DNA of 64,000 nt from Neelides folsomi. Its lineage: Eukaryota; Arthropoda; Collembola; Neelipleona; Neelidae. Made by a program: the position numbers and the translations under genes. This document shows, in pieces, positions 1 through 13,059 of this stretch (positions are counted from its first letter, which is position 1; each line of letters starts with the position of its first letter). The DNA is taken from positions 186,001-250,000 of the forward strand of contig JAQGBZ010000017.1 of the NCBI GenBank assembly GCA_034687125.1, read 5' to 3'. Below the pieces are notes generated by a model. That model was given only the letters and a program-made list of their open reading frames with translations. It searched no databases and was not told the origin of the DNA.

Positions 1-3000
1 AGATCAAAGGGGTGAATAATAGCATGGGCAATGAACCAATTTCTTTTCCTCTTCCTCTCCCGTTTAATCTAATCAGGGTCGGTTGGGTGGACTCGTGAGC
101 GAAACCTTGCACCTTCAATTCCAATACAGGGCCTATTTTCGCTAGCATCAAGTTTCAAATTCCCACGTCCGGCCTTAATGGCGTCCCTCCCTCAAGTCAC
201 TTGAATAGAAAAGTTCTCTTATCAACTCGACCCTTCCTCGTTTCCTTTTATTTAAGGCTGATTAGAACAGGAGGCTGAATTCCCCAAAACCCATAAGCAT
301 AAATAAGTACGTCGTAAGAGAGAACCCATTACGATTAAAACCCTCAAACCCTTAAATGAGGAGCGCGGAGAGAATCGGCAAATGAAGATGGCTAAGGAGA
401 TGTTATATGACTCACTCAACCATGAAGGATCTTGTGTACACTCAATCCTTCGTTCACACAAAGGGGAAAGGGCTAAAAAGAGAACTGAACTTTATATGGA
501 GAAAATGAATGGGAAAAAACTCAGCTTGGGCCTGTGTTTATCCTGAGAATTGAAATTAAATTGAGGAGAAGTTACGGCTGATGAGGAGAAAATGAGTGAG
601 GGTAGTTCGGGGCTCAACCCGAGCGTAAATATTTAAATTAGGGATGAATTGTGCAATGAAACCGGATGTTGAAGTCGATTTAAGAGTTCAGGGGACCATT
701 AAAGGGAGAAAGTCCACATAAGATGCGAGGAGTGAATATCATCTTAATGGTAGACTTACATTTATTAAGACTTTGCGAGGCTTTGCCCTCACTTCTACAG
801 CACCATTACAATATTATGGATTCTCTATTACTTACGCAGCGATCATCAAAAGACCTTCCTGATGAAGTTAATATTCCTTCGAAACCTTTCATATTCAAAT
901 TACAGGGAGAAGAAACTTTTTGAAAAAGTAAATGAAACTTCAAGCTCCTTATTTACTTGGAGTAGCTACATTCAACTTGTGTTATTAAAGAAAATTTATA
1001 ATAAATACAATTTCTTTAAATCCTCATTACTCATTCTACACAATTTCCAAACTTCGTTTGAACTCGAATGTATGCTTTGAAAACAAAGTTTTTATATTTC
1101 CATCCTATAGGTAAATAAAACTTGTATCCTTTTCTCAACTGTCTAACTATGCATATAATAATTAAGTTGAAATATAAAGTACATATACTTAAACTGACTT
1201 CAATACATTGATTTTAATTGAATAGTTGAAGGTGAAATAGATAAAAGTATTTAATATATTGGGTTAAGATCCTTAAAAGAGAATCTCTTTAAGAGATATG
1301 CGTGGTCGGGTCGATATGATACCATACACATTTTACACAAGGCATTTAAGTATTTTCAATTAAAATGGAAGAGTGGCAGGCATGGAATTGGCTCCTGAAT
1401 AATCTCTTTCTCCCATTTATTTATGACGGCAGTTTCCCGTTCCTTTATTCAGTCGTCGGTGGGAGAGGACCGTCATTGTGTGAGTTGTGAGGAAGATGAA
1501 TGTTACGATTAAAGATCCACCTGGAGGTTGAGTGAACCGCGTTGAGAGCTCTACCAAAGCTCAGCCTTAATTCCTCATATTATTCCCAAGACTTTTAATA
1601 TGACGTTTACCCTTTACCTGTCATTCCATTGAATCATATAACTTACCTATTCATGAGATTTTGGACGTTTCAATTTTTCAAGAAGAAAAGACTCGGTATT
1701 TCACTTTTGTTTGCACTCGAAACAAAATGGTGTTAAATTAAATTTCATCGCATCATATTTCCGAGAAACATGGGAGCCAAGGATGAAATGGTCTCTCGCG
1801 CCTGGGTCTTTCATTACGGAGTAATTGGAAATTCCTCTTCGGGGGTCAACCCCACCACTTTCCGATAAACCTAAGTAATTGAATTCCATTGAGAGGAGAA
1901 AAGACCCAAAACCTTCGTCTCAACTTTCCTTCCATTTTTTCCGCCTAGAGTATTCATAACATGAAGTAGTTTTATTAAAAATGGCTGCTTCGAACATTTA
2001 AAACCCCCTATTGAAAGGATTTTCCTCCGGAAAAACGCGAAAGTTGAGGGGAAAGAAGGAGTTGAGTGCCAATTGGCTGGAATAAACAATAAAGTTGGAT
2101 GAAAAAGGCGTTGGTTGTTGGAAAGCCTTAAGCTACTCCATACAACCTCCACAAATGTTTATTTTCCTCTTCCAGCCCTCCATTTCTTCATATTCGAATG
2201 ATACTTTCTTAGATTTTCACTAGTGATTCGAATAATGGAAAACGTCGGCCCAGCTTCTGTTCAGCCCACTCGTCGGGGACATAAAGGGCCAAAGAGTTCC
2301 TCATGTGAGAAATTGTTTCCCGAGGGAGTCTTAGCCTTCCTTCCCCCTCCACGATGGGAACTTGGTTAGCCCTGGCCATACACAAACACTCTTCGCAGCA
2401 CATAAAGCATAATTTCCTTGGGTTTAGTACACAAATGCCTCCTCGAGGCTCCACAAGTCTTGACCCAACTACAGGAGGAGGATGAAGAGTTAGTGGAACG
2501 AGAGGAGGATAAATATGGTCCCATACATTATGTACTCATGTTTGGGAAAAGAGTTGACTTAACTTTCCTTTTGATGTAACAAGCGGAAAGCATAGGTGGG
2601 CCATATCAGCTTGTATCAGTCGAAACCAGTTGGCATTACATGTGCTTAAACAGTTTGCAGGAGAAGGAGATAAGCGGATATGGGGCTCATATTCAAATAT
2701 CATAAGCATGTTAAATTCTTTCCTCTTATCGAAGATCTTCCAAACAGTCTCAGCGAGCATTAAATAAAAAAGGATTTCGATTTTCCTCAAAATAAGAAAA
2801 TAATGCTGAATTTGTAACTACACGGCACGTTGGGTTCTATAAAATTGAAAATTGATATGGGCCTACATAATATTAACTTACTTTCTCCAAAGTGGTATAG
2901 AGTTCAGTATAAAGTACACAATAAATATTTTATGTAAAGTATAAGTATGTAATACAGTTAAACATGGTTTATTGATTTCAAAGCATAGACGTCGTAAACG

Positions 3001-4250
3001 ACTCGGTATTATAAGATCATATTTCCTCTAATAAATAGTTGAGCCATATAACAGCGGAATCAAAACTGAATTCAACCATTGTCAAATTTGTATAGGTATA
3101 CTTATTCGAATGGGAATTTATAAAGGATATATTGTATGAAATACGATAATATTATGAAAAGGCCTTATCTAAAAGATTTGTTATACCTATAATATATTTA
3201 TTAAACTTCAAAAAACAGCAGACAAACTCTCGCATCTTTGCAATTTGTTCAATAAATATTTATATAAGTGAAACTAATTTGGTGAACTTTATTAAAACAT
3301 GCTTTTAAAAGCGAAGTTGAAAAATGTAAATAATTACAGTTTAAACAATCTATAATATATTTGTTAAACTTCAAAAAACAGCAGACAAACTCTCGTATTG
3401 TTGCAATTTATTCAATAAATATTTATATAAGTGAAACTAATTTGGTGAACTTTATTAAAAAATGCTTTTAAAAGCGAAGTTGAAAAATGTAAATAATTAC
3501 AGTTTAAACAATCTTAAATTGTTAAATGAAAAGTAGCTGCGCTGTTGATGGGTTAAAATAATAAAGTGCAACGTCCATGGTTTGCTTCGCTTCATTTCCT
3601 TTAACTTTCACTGGAGATCCGAGAAAGACTTAAGTAAGACTTACAATTTTGAAGGGCTTAAGATAAGGAGCCCAAAGGTTCCGTCCCATCGGGACCAATC
3701 GAAGATCGCGTGTCTCATTTCAGCTCTGGAAAGTCGGCGTATAAATGCCATTGGTAAAATATTGTACCTCTGATCAAGTCTGAAGCGAGGAGTCGTGAAA
3801 TTGGAAAGACTCCCTTTCCCATCCGAATCAAATCCAAATCCTGGTAGGAATTGAACGGGCCTCGAGGGTCTCGGGAATTGTCGAGATAAATTGATTACTC
3901 TCATTCTTCCCAACTTTAAACTCCTTATTAAAAATCCGGTGAGGGTCGGGGAGGGTCGGAGCGGGCGGATTTATGAGGCGGAGCGAAGTACGTTGATGAG
4001 CTCGTCTTGGAAAGGCCGCTTCTCTCCGTCTGGCCTTCACCTCCTTGGAGCAATATATGGGCAGGAATAAATTTCACCCTCGGATCCAATTTGACAATTC
4101 CCAATTTTAAATCAAGAATTTCGCCCGGGAAAGAATGTCTCCCATGAATCTTCCCAGGGCGGAAATAGATGGATTATAGAAGGAGTCTTAAGGGCTAGAA
4201 TTTATTAGGCGATGAATTGATGATAAACGAGGTTCTCTTTCTTGTTGCAG
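1..4250. other. Non-coding flank or long intron upstream of neuroligin
   Basis: I see no exon here that I can support. Short open frames occur on both strands, but none has family similarity or plausible splice partners. The first recognisable neuroligin exon at 4251 starts with an acceptor site in phase 1, so an upstream exon must exist. This stretch is therefore most likely part of a long 5' intron. It holds one tandem duplication (3188-3513), listed separately. Some segments (about 2200-2450 and 3640-4060) are richer in GC than the rest, but I cannot assign them a role. Confidence 0.5.
3188..3513. repeat. Tandem duplication, two copies of a 163-bp unit
   Basis: Two head-to-tail copies of a 163-bp AT-rich unit occupy 3188-3350 and 3351-3513. 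They differ at only a handful of positions (for example ttatta against ttgtta near the start and gcatctt against gtattgt in the middle). The unit has no open reading frame of note and no terminal inverted repeats. The high identity suggests a recent local duplication. Confidence 0.9.
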
Positions 4251-7200
4251 ATGAAAGGGGCCGGGCGGCGGGTGGCGACGACCGGAGGAATTTCCCCATT
4301 GTTGTCCTTCTCCACGGCGACTCCTGGGAGTGGGGCTCGGGGAATTTAATTGAGGGCTCGGCGTTCGCGAGTCAAGGAAATGTCATGGTCATTACGCTTA
4401 ACTACCGTCTCGGAATCTTCGGTATGTCCAACTCCCACGTCCCGCCCCATTTCTCATCTCGCCCTTTTGGGCGGCCGAGAAATACAAAACTTAATAGCCG
4501 TCTTTTAATTCACTTTATGAGGAATTATTCTCATCTCAACCCTCCGCCTTCAGCTTTTTATGCCTCTCGACCCGCTTAGCGGCTCGGATTCAATCTGCCC
4601 ACTTTCTCTAGAAATCATCCTTAAACTACGTAGGGCGAGCGAATCCAATTAGAGGAAGCTGGGAGCAAGTTTGCCCAATGTGGCGAAAGTAAATGGGATT
4701 GTTGAAAAATGTCTTTGATTTCCTCCTCACTCTCCGTGCCCTACTTTATTTCCTTAAACGGTGGGCTGTAATGAGAAGTATCTTAAAACATCCCATTCCC
4801 TCTCAAATCACTCCTTCGAGCTCCCATTTCCGCTCATTCCAACCCTCATTATTAAAAGGAATTGGATTTCGCCAGCCCATCACGTTCAGAAGGGACTTGC
4901 AATTATAATGAACGTTGGGTAATTCAATATCCGAAGAGGGATAATAAACCGAGGACGTTAAAATAAAAGGATATGACTCTTTAACCCGTCCACGTCATTC
5001 CGCCCTTAACAACCTCCCATGTAAAGTTGCCATTTATAGAGAAAGGAACAAAATCATAAAGGCATAAGAAGAAGGCGCGAGGAGCGGAAATGAAAACCGC
5101 GGGAATTCCTTGGAACAATCTCAACTTAAATTAGGAACTCTTTTGCCAACGGATGGGAAATGCAATTAGTCATTGTTCAAAAACTCTCAACTTTAAGCTC
5201 CTCATTTGAGTACATTAAGTTGAAGCTTGAAATTATTTATATTAAATCCATAGAGTGAAGGGAGAATTTGAACAGACTTCTTCGTTAACTAATTGGGAAA
5301 GTTTGAAATCTCCTCTCCTTATTTTCATATCAATTTCTCTATTTCAAATCTCTGTTTCGGTTTTGGATTAAAGCGAAGTAGCGGCTTTTCCGCTTCTAAT
5401 CTTTCAAGTCCTCAAAGTCTTAAGTGCCTTTCCAGCTCCGCAATAACAAGACTTATATCCCATAGCTCTTATATTTGCACTAACCTCTGAACGCTCACAT
5501 CTAATGAACTCGTTCCGGTTTCTTCTCACGTTTTCCAGCTTAGGGATAATTAGCAAGTGGTTAATATCCCCCATAATTAATTACCCTTAAATTGCTCTCA
5601 TGAAAATTCCGGGATATTAATCATATGTGAAGGAAGCAGTTAGACCATTGGTTGCCCCTGCGCTCAAATAAGGACTCCCTGGACAAACAGTGATCGACTG
5701 ACTGAGAGGTTTTTTCTCGGAATTTCCCCGGAATCCGTGGACCTTTCAATCCACTTCTGTAACGAAGTTGAAAAAATAAATGGAGGGGAAGTTGTGTTCT
5801 GAAATTTAAGGGGGACGGTGGCTGTTGAACGAAGGAGCCGTGTCAGTCCGCGGAGTGTTTGTATTGTGAGCTTGTCTGAATCTCCGAGTGTGGATGTTCC
5901 AACGATCCTGGCAGCCCCACAAATCAATTTCTGACGTTTATAAATGATGCAGAAGTTGACAATATGAGTTGGGCAGAGGAGACAAGTGAAACCTCTGGAG
6001 AAATTCCGCTGAGCTCCGACGATAATGGACCTAGTAGTAGTTTAAACAATAAATAAAAGCTGCGCGTAACTCCATTCACTCTGTCTTAACTCCAGTCGGA
6101 AGTTATTGGGGGGATCTTTGTGTAGGGTTTCTCCAGACGTCGAACCAGCAGGGGAATTTCGCGATAATGGACGTCGTCGCGGCACTGAACTGGGTGCGGG
6201 AGAACGCGGAGGCTTTTGGCGGAGACGTAAGTCGGGTAACTCTCATGGGCCATCGCACCGGGGCCGTCCTCGCCAACTTCCTCATGCTCGCACCTGTAGC
6301 CAAAGGCAAGGAATTTACCAACGCCTTATAAATTATTTACATTTATCTCTACCCTTCAACTTACAAACTTGAGTAGAAGTATGCACAAACTTCTTTGAAA
6401 ACGATATGGCGTGATAATGACATCTTAATGCCCTGTTTGCAAACCTTATGCGAACGCATAATGCTTTGGATAAACTTAGAAACTCGTCCATGATCTCCTA
6501 AAACTTAATTCCAAAACCTTGTATAATTTTCAATTTGAAACAAAGTCACCTTTAAACTTTTTAGATTTATTCTTTAGAATACATTAAACTTTACATAATT
6601 TTAATTTAAATAAAAATTTTATTTTAAAAGCTTTCAATTTCCTTTTCCCGTATTTCATTTCAATTGTTTATTATTCATTTTCATTGATTTTGATTATAAT
6701 AATTGTGTACTTTATTTGGTCTTTTTAACAGATCTCTTTCATCGTGTGATTCTTCTCAGTGGATCCGCTCTAAGCCCTTGGTCTTTCCAAAGACAAGCCA
6801 AAATGAATGTGAGGAAGTTGTCTCAAGTCCTCGGGTGTCCCCAAGGGGAAAACAAAGGCCCTGTTCACCCCCGACCCGGGAGCCCAAAACCCGAAGAGAG
6901 AGATTACGGTTCCTGCTTCCGGGGTTTAGCCGTCGAGGAGTTATTGGGTTCAATGGGGAATCTCCTCCACCCGAGGTTCATATCTCGCTTTGGCCCACTT
7001 GTCGACAACGCCGTGTTGAAGGACAATTTCGTGAGCGAGATGCGGGGAGATGGGACGTTTAGGAAAATGCCCCTCCTGCTCGGGACCGCCTCCATCGAGT
7101 CCTTCGGAGAATTAAACAGCGAGGATATTGAGGACGGGATGGTTGAGGGGAAAAGGGACCGAATACTTCGAACCTTCGTTCGCAACGTTTTCGTCTATCA

Positions 7201-10200
7201 CCTCAATGAGATTTACTCCACAATCAAGAACGAGTACACGGACTGGGAGAAGCCGCGAAGGGACCTCATTGACGTTCGAGATTCGATCCTCCACATTCTC
7301 AGCGACGGCCTCACGATCGCTCCACTTGTCCAAGTCGCCTCTCTCCACGCCGGTCGGAACAGTCGAGACGCGAAGACATTTTTCTTCCACTTTCAACACG
7401 AGCCCGACCATTCGGTCTATCCCCATGTAAGGAAATAGCTAAAATACCTTCACCTTCCAAAATGATGAGACGAACGTGTGGGAAGGAATGGGAATCACTG
7501 ACGACGTTTTCTCCATTCTTCCCCTCATCTCATCATTTTTCTTTTTTTAGAGAAATGGATCGAATTTGAAATTGATCGGATTTAGGTTCCTATCTTCCCC
7601 CAACATCTTCCCGCAAAGAGAAAGAACTCAATCTATAATTGACTATCAATATCCATCTCAGGAGGACGGACAATAAACCGGAGATTCGACGTTCTCATTT
7701 CAATCTCTTTTCATCTCTCGGAGATCTACACCACTAAGATGAAAGTTTCCTCCAGGCTTCCCATTTCCAATCTCATAAAAGTATCTCATTGGTCCTTAAT
7801 AGCAACTAGATCCTTTCATCCTTTCCTTTTTACATCTCCCCTTGTGGTTTCAAAATACACCCTTATCGCTCACTTTCCCAACCACTTCCACTTGCCCCTC
7901 ATTGAAAGAAGACACCCGGAAGAATTGAGCAGACATTGTTATGCCCCTTTAGTTTAATTGTATTTATGACACGCTTCACCAGTTGACTGGAAATTAGTTA
8001 TAAAGGAATTTAGTCATTGGATTAGGAAGGATAAAAGAGCTCAATCTGCTTACAAAGGCCGCAATGGTTAACATATAAGAGATTGTTCTAAAGCACAAAC
8101 ATATTAGGACCAAGATGGAGAATATTATATTTATTGTGTAAGTGTCTTGGACTTCGTACGTGGTTTTCTTGTCAGTTGGAAAGTCGGTCGAGGGGGGCTG
8201 GCTAATTTTATATGTTAATTCCCCAGAGGATCGGGAGCATAAGCGAAGATTTATTGGAATTCTCCGTCGGGCAGAGCTTGGGGGATCGCGGGCCCGGACT
8301 CGACAGTCTTTCCGCGAAGGACGCCAGGGTCTCAAAAGGACTCCTCCACTATCTAACAAACTTCATCTTCTCTGGGTAAACATTGCTATCCTTCATATGT
8401 TCTCCTATAATATGATACATAACTTGTGCATTTTGTATCATTTTGTATCGTATGGAGAATGGGTTCTCTCTGAGAGGTTTTCTCATTATAATATTTCGAT
8501 GTATATTATCTCCATATTACGTATTTCCTCTATTGTAGTGGAAAGAGAATTTCTTGCCTAATCAAATTCTCCTATTCCATTCGAATTTCCTTCATTGGCG
8601 GAATAATTAATTAATTAATTTCTCCGAGCCAGAAATTTAAATCCATTCCTCGCCGAATGAATTCCTCTTTAATTATAATTAGGAATGAACAACATACCTA
8701 GTACAGGTTTCTAGTATAGTATTCACTGCCGGAAGTTCCCTTGAAAATGTTCCCCAAATGAGGCCCTAGCTTGTAAATGAACTTGATACTTCGGAAGAGT
8801 TAGAGTTTATTAACTACGCAAAGTGAGCGAACTACGCCAACTCCCAATTTAAATCCCCAACTTTTGGACTTTCATATTTATTTTCCCAGGTTTAATGCAA
8901 TGAAGGAACATTATGAAAGAGGTTTATGAAACCCGGAGATCTTTTACTCAAATTGGAATCTTATTTCTAGTTTGAGCTCCGTGTTCTCAATAGTCGATAA
9001 ATTTGGTTCCTTAAATCAAATTTGGAGAGCTCTCGGGAAATATTGGGATCGTACAGGAGGGAAATGAGAGAGAAAGTTAGGTTGAATTAGGAATTCTTGA
9101 GCTGGAATCCTTATTATTATTTCTTATCTCACCCGCCTCTCAATTTGAGCCTCTCGTTTCTTACCAGGGACCCGAACAACGGTTATGATGGATCCTCAGT
9201 CGAAGCTCAGCTCCCATTCTGGGACTCTTACGACCCAATTAATCAACTTTATATGGAAATTGGTAACTTACACTTATGTCTCAATTCTTATCTGCTTGCC
9301 ATTTAATATTCTTCCCCGCATAGTCCTCAGAACCCCATTTGGTGGAATATGGTTAATGGGTCTCTTGATGACACATTGAGATTCTTCTCGTCCTTTCAGG
9401 TGGAGAGGAGTTCCGGATGCGGAGCCATTTCCGAGGCCATAAAATGGCCTTGTGGCTCAACCTGATTCCTCAGTTACAGCAATCAGGCGGTCCGGATGTC
9501 ACGATGCTCCATCACAACTTTCGAGAGGAGAAGCCCGACTTCTACGAAGGTACCTTAATCACTTATAAAATCTCATCCATCTTCCTTCCTGATTGATTGA
9601 CTAATCAATGTAAAAGCTCATTCTCGTCACCTTCCCTCAAACGCCAGTTCGGAAGTGCTCGAGGAATAATGAGTGTAGAAATAAGAGAAATCGGGGCTTA
9701 ATGCACTACGACGGCTTGAATAACAAAAAAGTTGATCCTGATGTTTATGGATGATTTTTCATCTCCTTTCCAATTTTGATCCCCTGTCCTATCAAGGAGA
9801 TTTGGAAGTGACTGGCTGTGCCACTCCGACCCTTATTTATATCCTACTTCCATACATATATGATTTGAGGTATATTACCCGATTTCGTATTCACTAGGAA
9901 TTGTTCGAGAGCAGCAGAGCATCCTGGATGTGAAAGAAGAGTCAATCCCTTCAGCCTATCCCTTTCAGAATGGGAATTTCGACGGGTCTTCCTCATCTTC
10001 TTCTGAGAACGGCACATCTGAGGAGTACGACCGGGAACCGCACAGCCTCCGTCCCACAAAAAACGAACGGCCGACCTCGGCTCCCGGAACCATCACAACT
10101 TCCGAATGCCCACCCAACTCCACCATTTCGCCCAAAGGAGGGGACAAAGTGGGGGAGGTGGAGGCGACAACGGACCTCGCACGCCACTTGGCCGCCTCTC

Positions 10201-12220
10201 ATTACCACTCGTACGGGACGGCACTTGGGGTGACGATTGGTGTGGGCTGCTGCCTCCTTCTCCTCAACCTCCTCATCTTCTTGGCCATTTACCACCAGAA
10301 GAGCGCCACGTGAGTTTCCCAATAAATCATTCGGTCACCGGCAGGCCGCCGCCCTTTGTCTTCATCCATCTTCATCCGACCTACCTCCGATGAAGGGGGG
10401 TTAGGAGTAATAGCTCCTGTGTAATTCCCCCATACATAACTGCTGACAGTGTCGTTTCCGCCCACGAATGATAGAACATTAGGACGAGACACTCACATTA
10501 TTATCAACTCATGTTTTATTTGGGCATAAACAACCCGCGGGTGAATTATTTCCTTAACTAACCAGCCCAGGTAATTTTATGCATTTCATTTATATTCCCA
10601 GAAGAAAAAAGGAATATAATCCCACTCAATGACTCCTCTGCGGCAGGGATTATTCTAAAAGGGATTAACCCGCCCGCCTCCTCATATTATACCCGCTTTT
10701 GTGGCCCTTGGGAAAGTGGATGAGATATTAGAGAAAGTGTCTACTGGCCCATAGACTGTATATAAACAGCCTCAGATCCGAGAGAGACACATTATTGTGT
10801 ATGCAAATCCTGAGGGTGAATGGAAAAACGTCGCGAGCTTTGCTCTCCCCGACATTTGGATAAAGTACTTGGGTCCTCTGAAGCTCCTCCAGTCGAATTA
10901 TCTTTCAAATAAATGTGAACCACACTGCTAATGCTCCCAATGTTCATGTTATCCAAGGGCTTCTAATACACCTACACGAGTATTTTTGATATAAACTATC
11001 TATATTATATCCGATACAATGTGAATCCGGAGAGCGGATCAATATTTTTCTCCAACAGGCTATGAACTAAATCAAATAAACAGACCCTCATTCACTCCAC
11101 AATTTCAAGAATGAGTGGAGTTAAAGTAAACAAGCAAGTATGTATGGATGATAAGCCGGTGTAATTAGAGTAGATAAATATTCAAAGTTTACCAAATGCC
11201 CCAAGGTCTTATTAACACTAATAAAAGGAAAAAGAACAAACTTTTAAAACTCGAATCCGGTCATGCATATAAATATTATTTGCTCTCACAACTCGATCCG
11301 CTAATATTCGCCCTATTCAAACTGCGCTAGAAAAAGGCGAGAGAAAGTTTTGACAAACATAAAAACAATTGTAAGTTGCTATTTGTTTCGCACATTGCTC
11401 TCGGCGCATTGAGATAAAAATCAAAAATGATTAACTGTAATTGCTCACTTGCTGCACCAGAGTTTGCGACAAAGTTTGGAAATCATTTTAAGCACTTTTG
11501 AAAGTGAAATTATTGTGAAAGGTCGAAAGGATAAAGATGGGCTCATCTTTTATTTATAATTTACAACTCACTACTTATTATTACTTCCAAGCATGGAAAA
11601 AGGATATTATTTACATTTAAGTATATGTTCATAATTTCACATCCATAGATCAAAATTCTCAGTTGAGATGAATAATTCAAGAAGATTAGACGCATTTATC
11701 TTTCATAATTTCATCTTTCCCTCGTTTTATTATTTACTACAAGGACCCGAGCGAATTCCGACTATGAAACCATTTCCTCCGCTATTTTTATTTACTTATT
11801 ATTTATTTTAATGGGACTTTCCTATATAGGACATCCGTCCGCTTGGCCGACAACTTCCCCAAGAGGAATGAAGGAGAAGAGTCCTCGACCCTCTGCCGGC
11901 TCCACGATGCAGACCACGACGGCCGGCTCATTTCCTTCGAAGAATTCGACGAGGACGTCATCGAGGGCGTGCGAGAGTGCAAACTCCTCCAACGCTCATA
12001 CTTACCAAAAGAGTTCTCATCTTCCAGCGGGTTTTCAAGTCCCCCGATCCCCGAACCGCCGCCTCCACCACGAAGTATTCCCCCTTCTCTCCTCGGCTCA
12101 ATGGCGAGCATCGCGTCTTCCAACTCCGCCGGACCAGGTGGGATTCTCCGAAGGCCCCTCGAAAGAGCCGACTCTTACGGAAGTAAAAAGAGCGTCCAGA
12201 TCCAAGAGATCTCTGTATGA
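4251..12220 (+). CDS. Neuroligin (cholinesterase-like adhesion protein), 5'-partial
   Basis: Postsynaptic adhesion protein of the neuroligin family; known members bind neurexins across the synapse. Exons: 4251-4421, 6126-6305, 6732-7426, 8227-8375, 9168-9262, 9400-9549, 9898-10309, 11830-12220, all phase-consistent. The extracellular part is an alpha/beta-hydrolase fold (PIVVLLHGDSWEWGSG, VITLNYRLGIFGFLQTSNQQ, SGSALSPWSFQ). The nucleophile elbow, GESAG in active esterases, reads GHRTG, so the domain should be catalytically dead, as in neuroligins. A Ser/Thr-rich stalk precedes one membrane span (GVTIGVGCCLLLLNLLIFLA, exon 7). The last exon encodes a cytoplasmic tail with an EF-hand-like loop and a polyproline run, ending QIQEISV. 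Intron 2 has a GC donor at 6306. The introns of 1.7 kb (4422-6125), 0.8 kb (7427-8226 and 8376-9167) and 1.5 kb (10310-11829) show nothing further. The signal peptide and N-terminus are missing from the window. Other carboxylesterase-like adhesion proteins are the main alternative. Confidence 0.85.
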
Positions 12221-13059
12221 GATTTCCGGCTCCGTGATAATCCACTTCCTTCTTTATACCATTAAACATACCATCGCCCCGTTGTTTCAAAACATTTCCA
12301 GAACTTCAAGGTAAATAAATAAATTATTTATAAGAAAGTATTAGTGCGAGATTCATTAGTGCCAGACCTCGGCTGCTGGGAAATTCAATGTGATACAGAT
12401 GAAGTATTGTATTCATTAATTGTGTGTGCGTTTGTGTATAATGATAAGTACGATTGTTATTGTTAAAAAAACAAACATATGTTAAACGATGTTACGAAAA
12501 ATTATGATCTATGACAAATATTATAATGTGAAAAAGTAAGTAATATGTAGCAGAATAAAATCTTTTTATTGCCCACGTTTAAATCCTCCTTTTTACAATT
12601 TGATTTTTCCATCATACTTTTATGGCTCCTTTCCACACTCTCAAGAATTAAATAAAACTTCGTGATTGCCTTTCCCATCAACTTCGACCGACAAGTGTGA
12701 GGTTCGTGGAGAGGGAAAAGTAAAAGGGAATTGAATAGTAATGAAAACTTTCTCCACGTCTCACCATCAAAGATCTCCCCCTCATCTCATGAAAAATTAA
12801 GAGAGAATTTCGACTGTAGGGGAAACTCACACGTCAACTCCACACTAATATTTACACAAGTGAATAGCGAGGAGATCCTCCCCATGTGAATAGCCAGCTA
12901 AATTAAAATGTTCGCTCGGATCCTACAAAGTTAACAACGGCCTATAATAATGTTGACTGGTTCGATCTGATGAGGTAAAAGAAAAAATAATAGTAGAAGA
13001 GAGAGACAGTTGACAAATTTTCTCAAAGGGAATAAATGCATTTCATAGACTTTCCTTCT
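12221..13059. other. Convergent intergenic region, neuroligin / angiomotin 3' ends
   Basis: The stop codons of two convergent genes flank this stretch. It contains AT-rich 3' UTR-like sequence, including AATAAA-type motifs near 12312-12320 and 12555, which fit polyadenylation signals for the + strand gene. No open frame or structured element stands out. Confidence 0.6.

Noticed and set aside
2209-2790. Minus-strand open frames with several cysteines and tryptophans
   Set aside because: No family resemblance, no plausible splice partners and no conserved motif pattern.
7112-7430. Overlapping open frames on both strands within the neuroligin exon
   Set aside because: GC-rich coding sequence gives long chance frames; only the 6732-7426 frame matches the family.
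12955-12975. ggttcgatc resembling a tRNA B box
   Set aside because: No A box or pairing acceptor stem at the right distance could be found.
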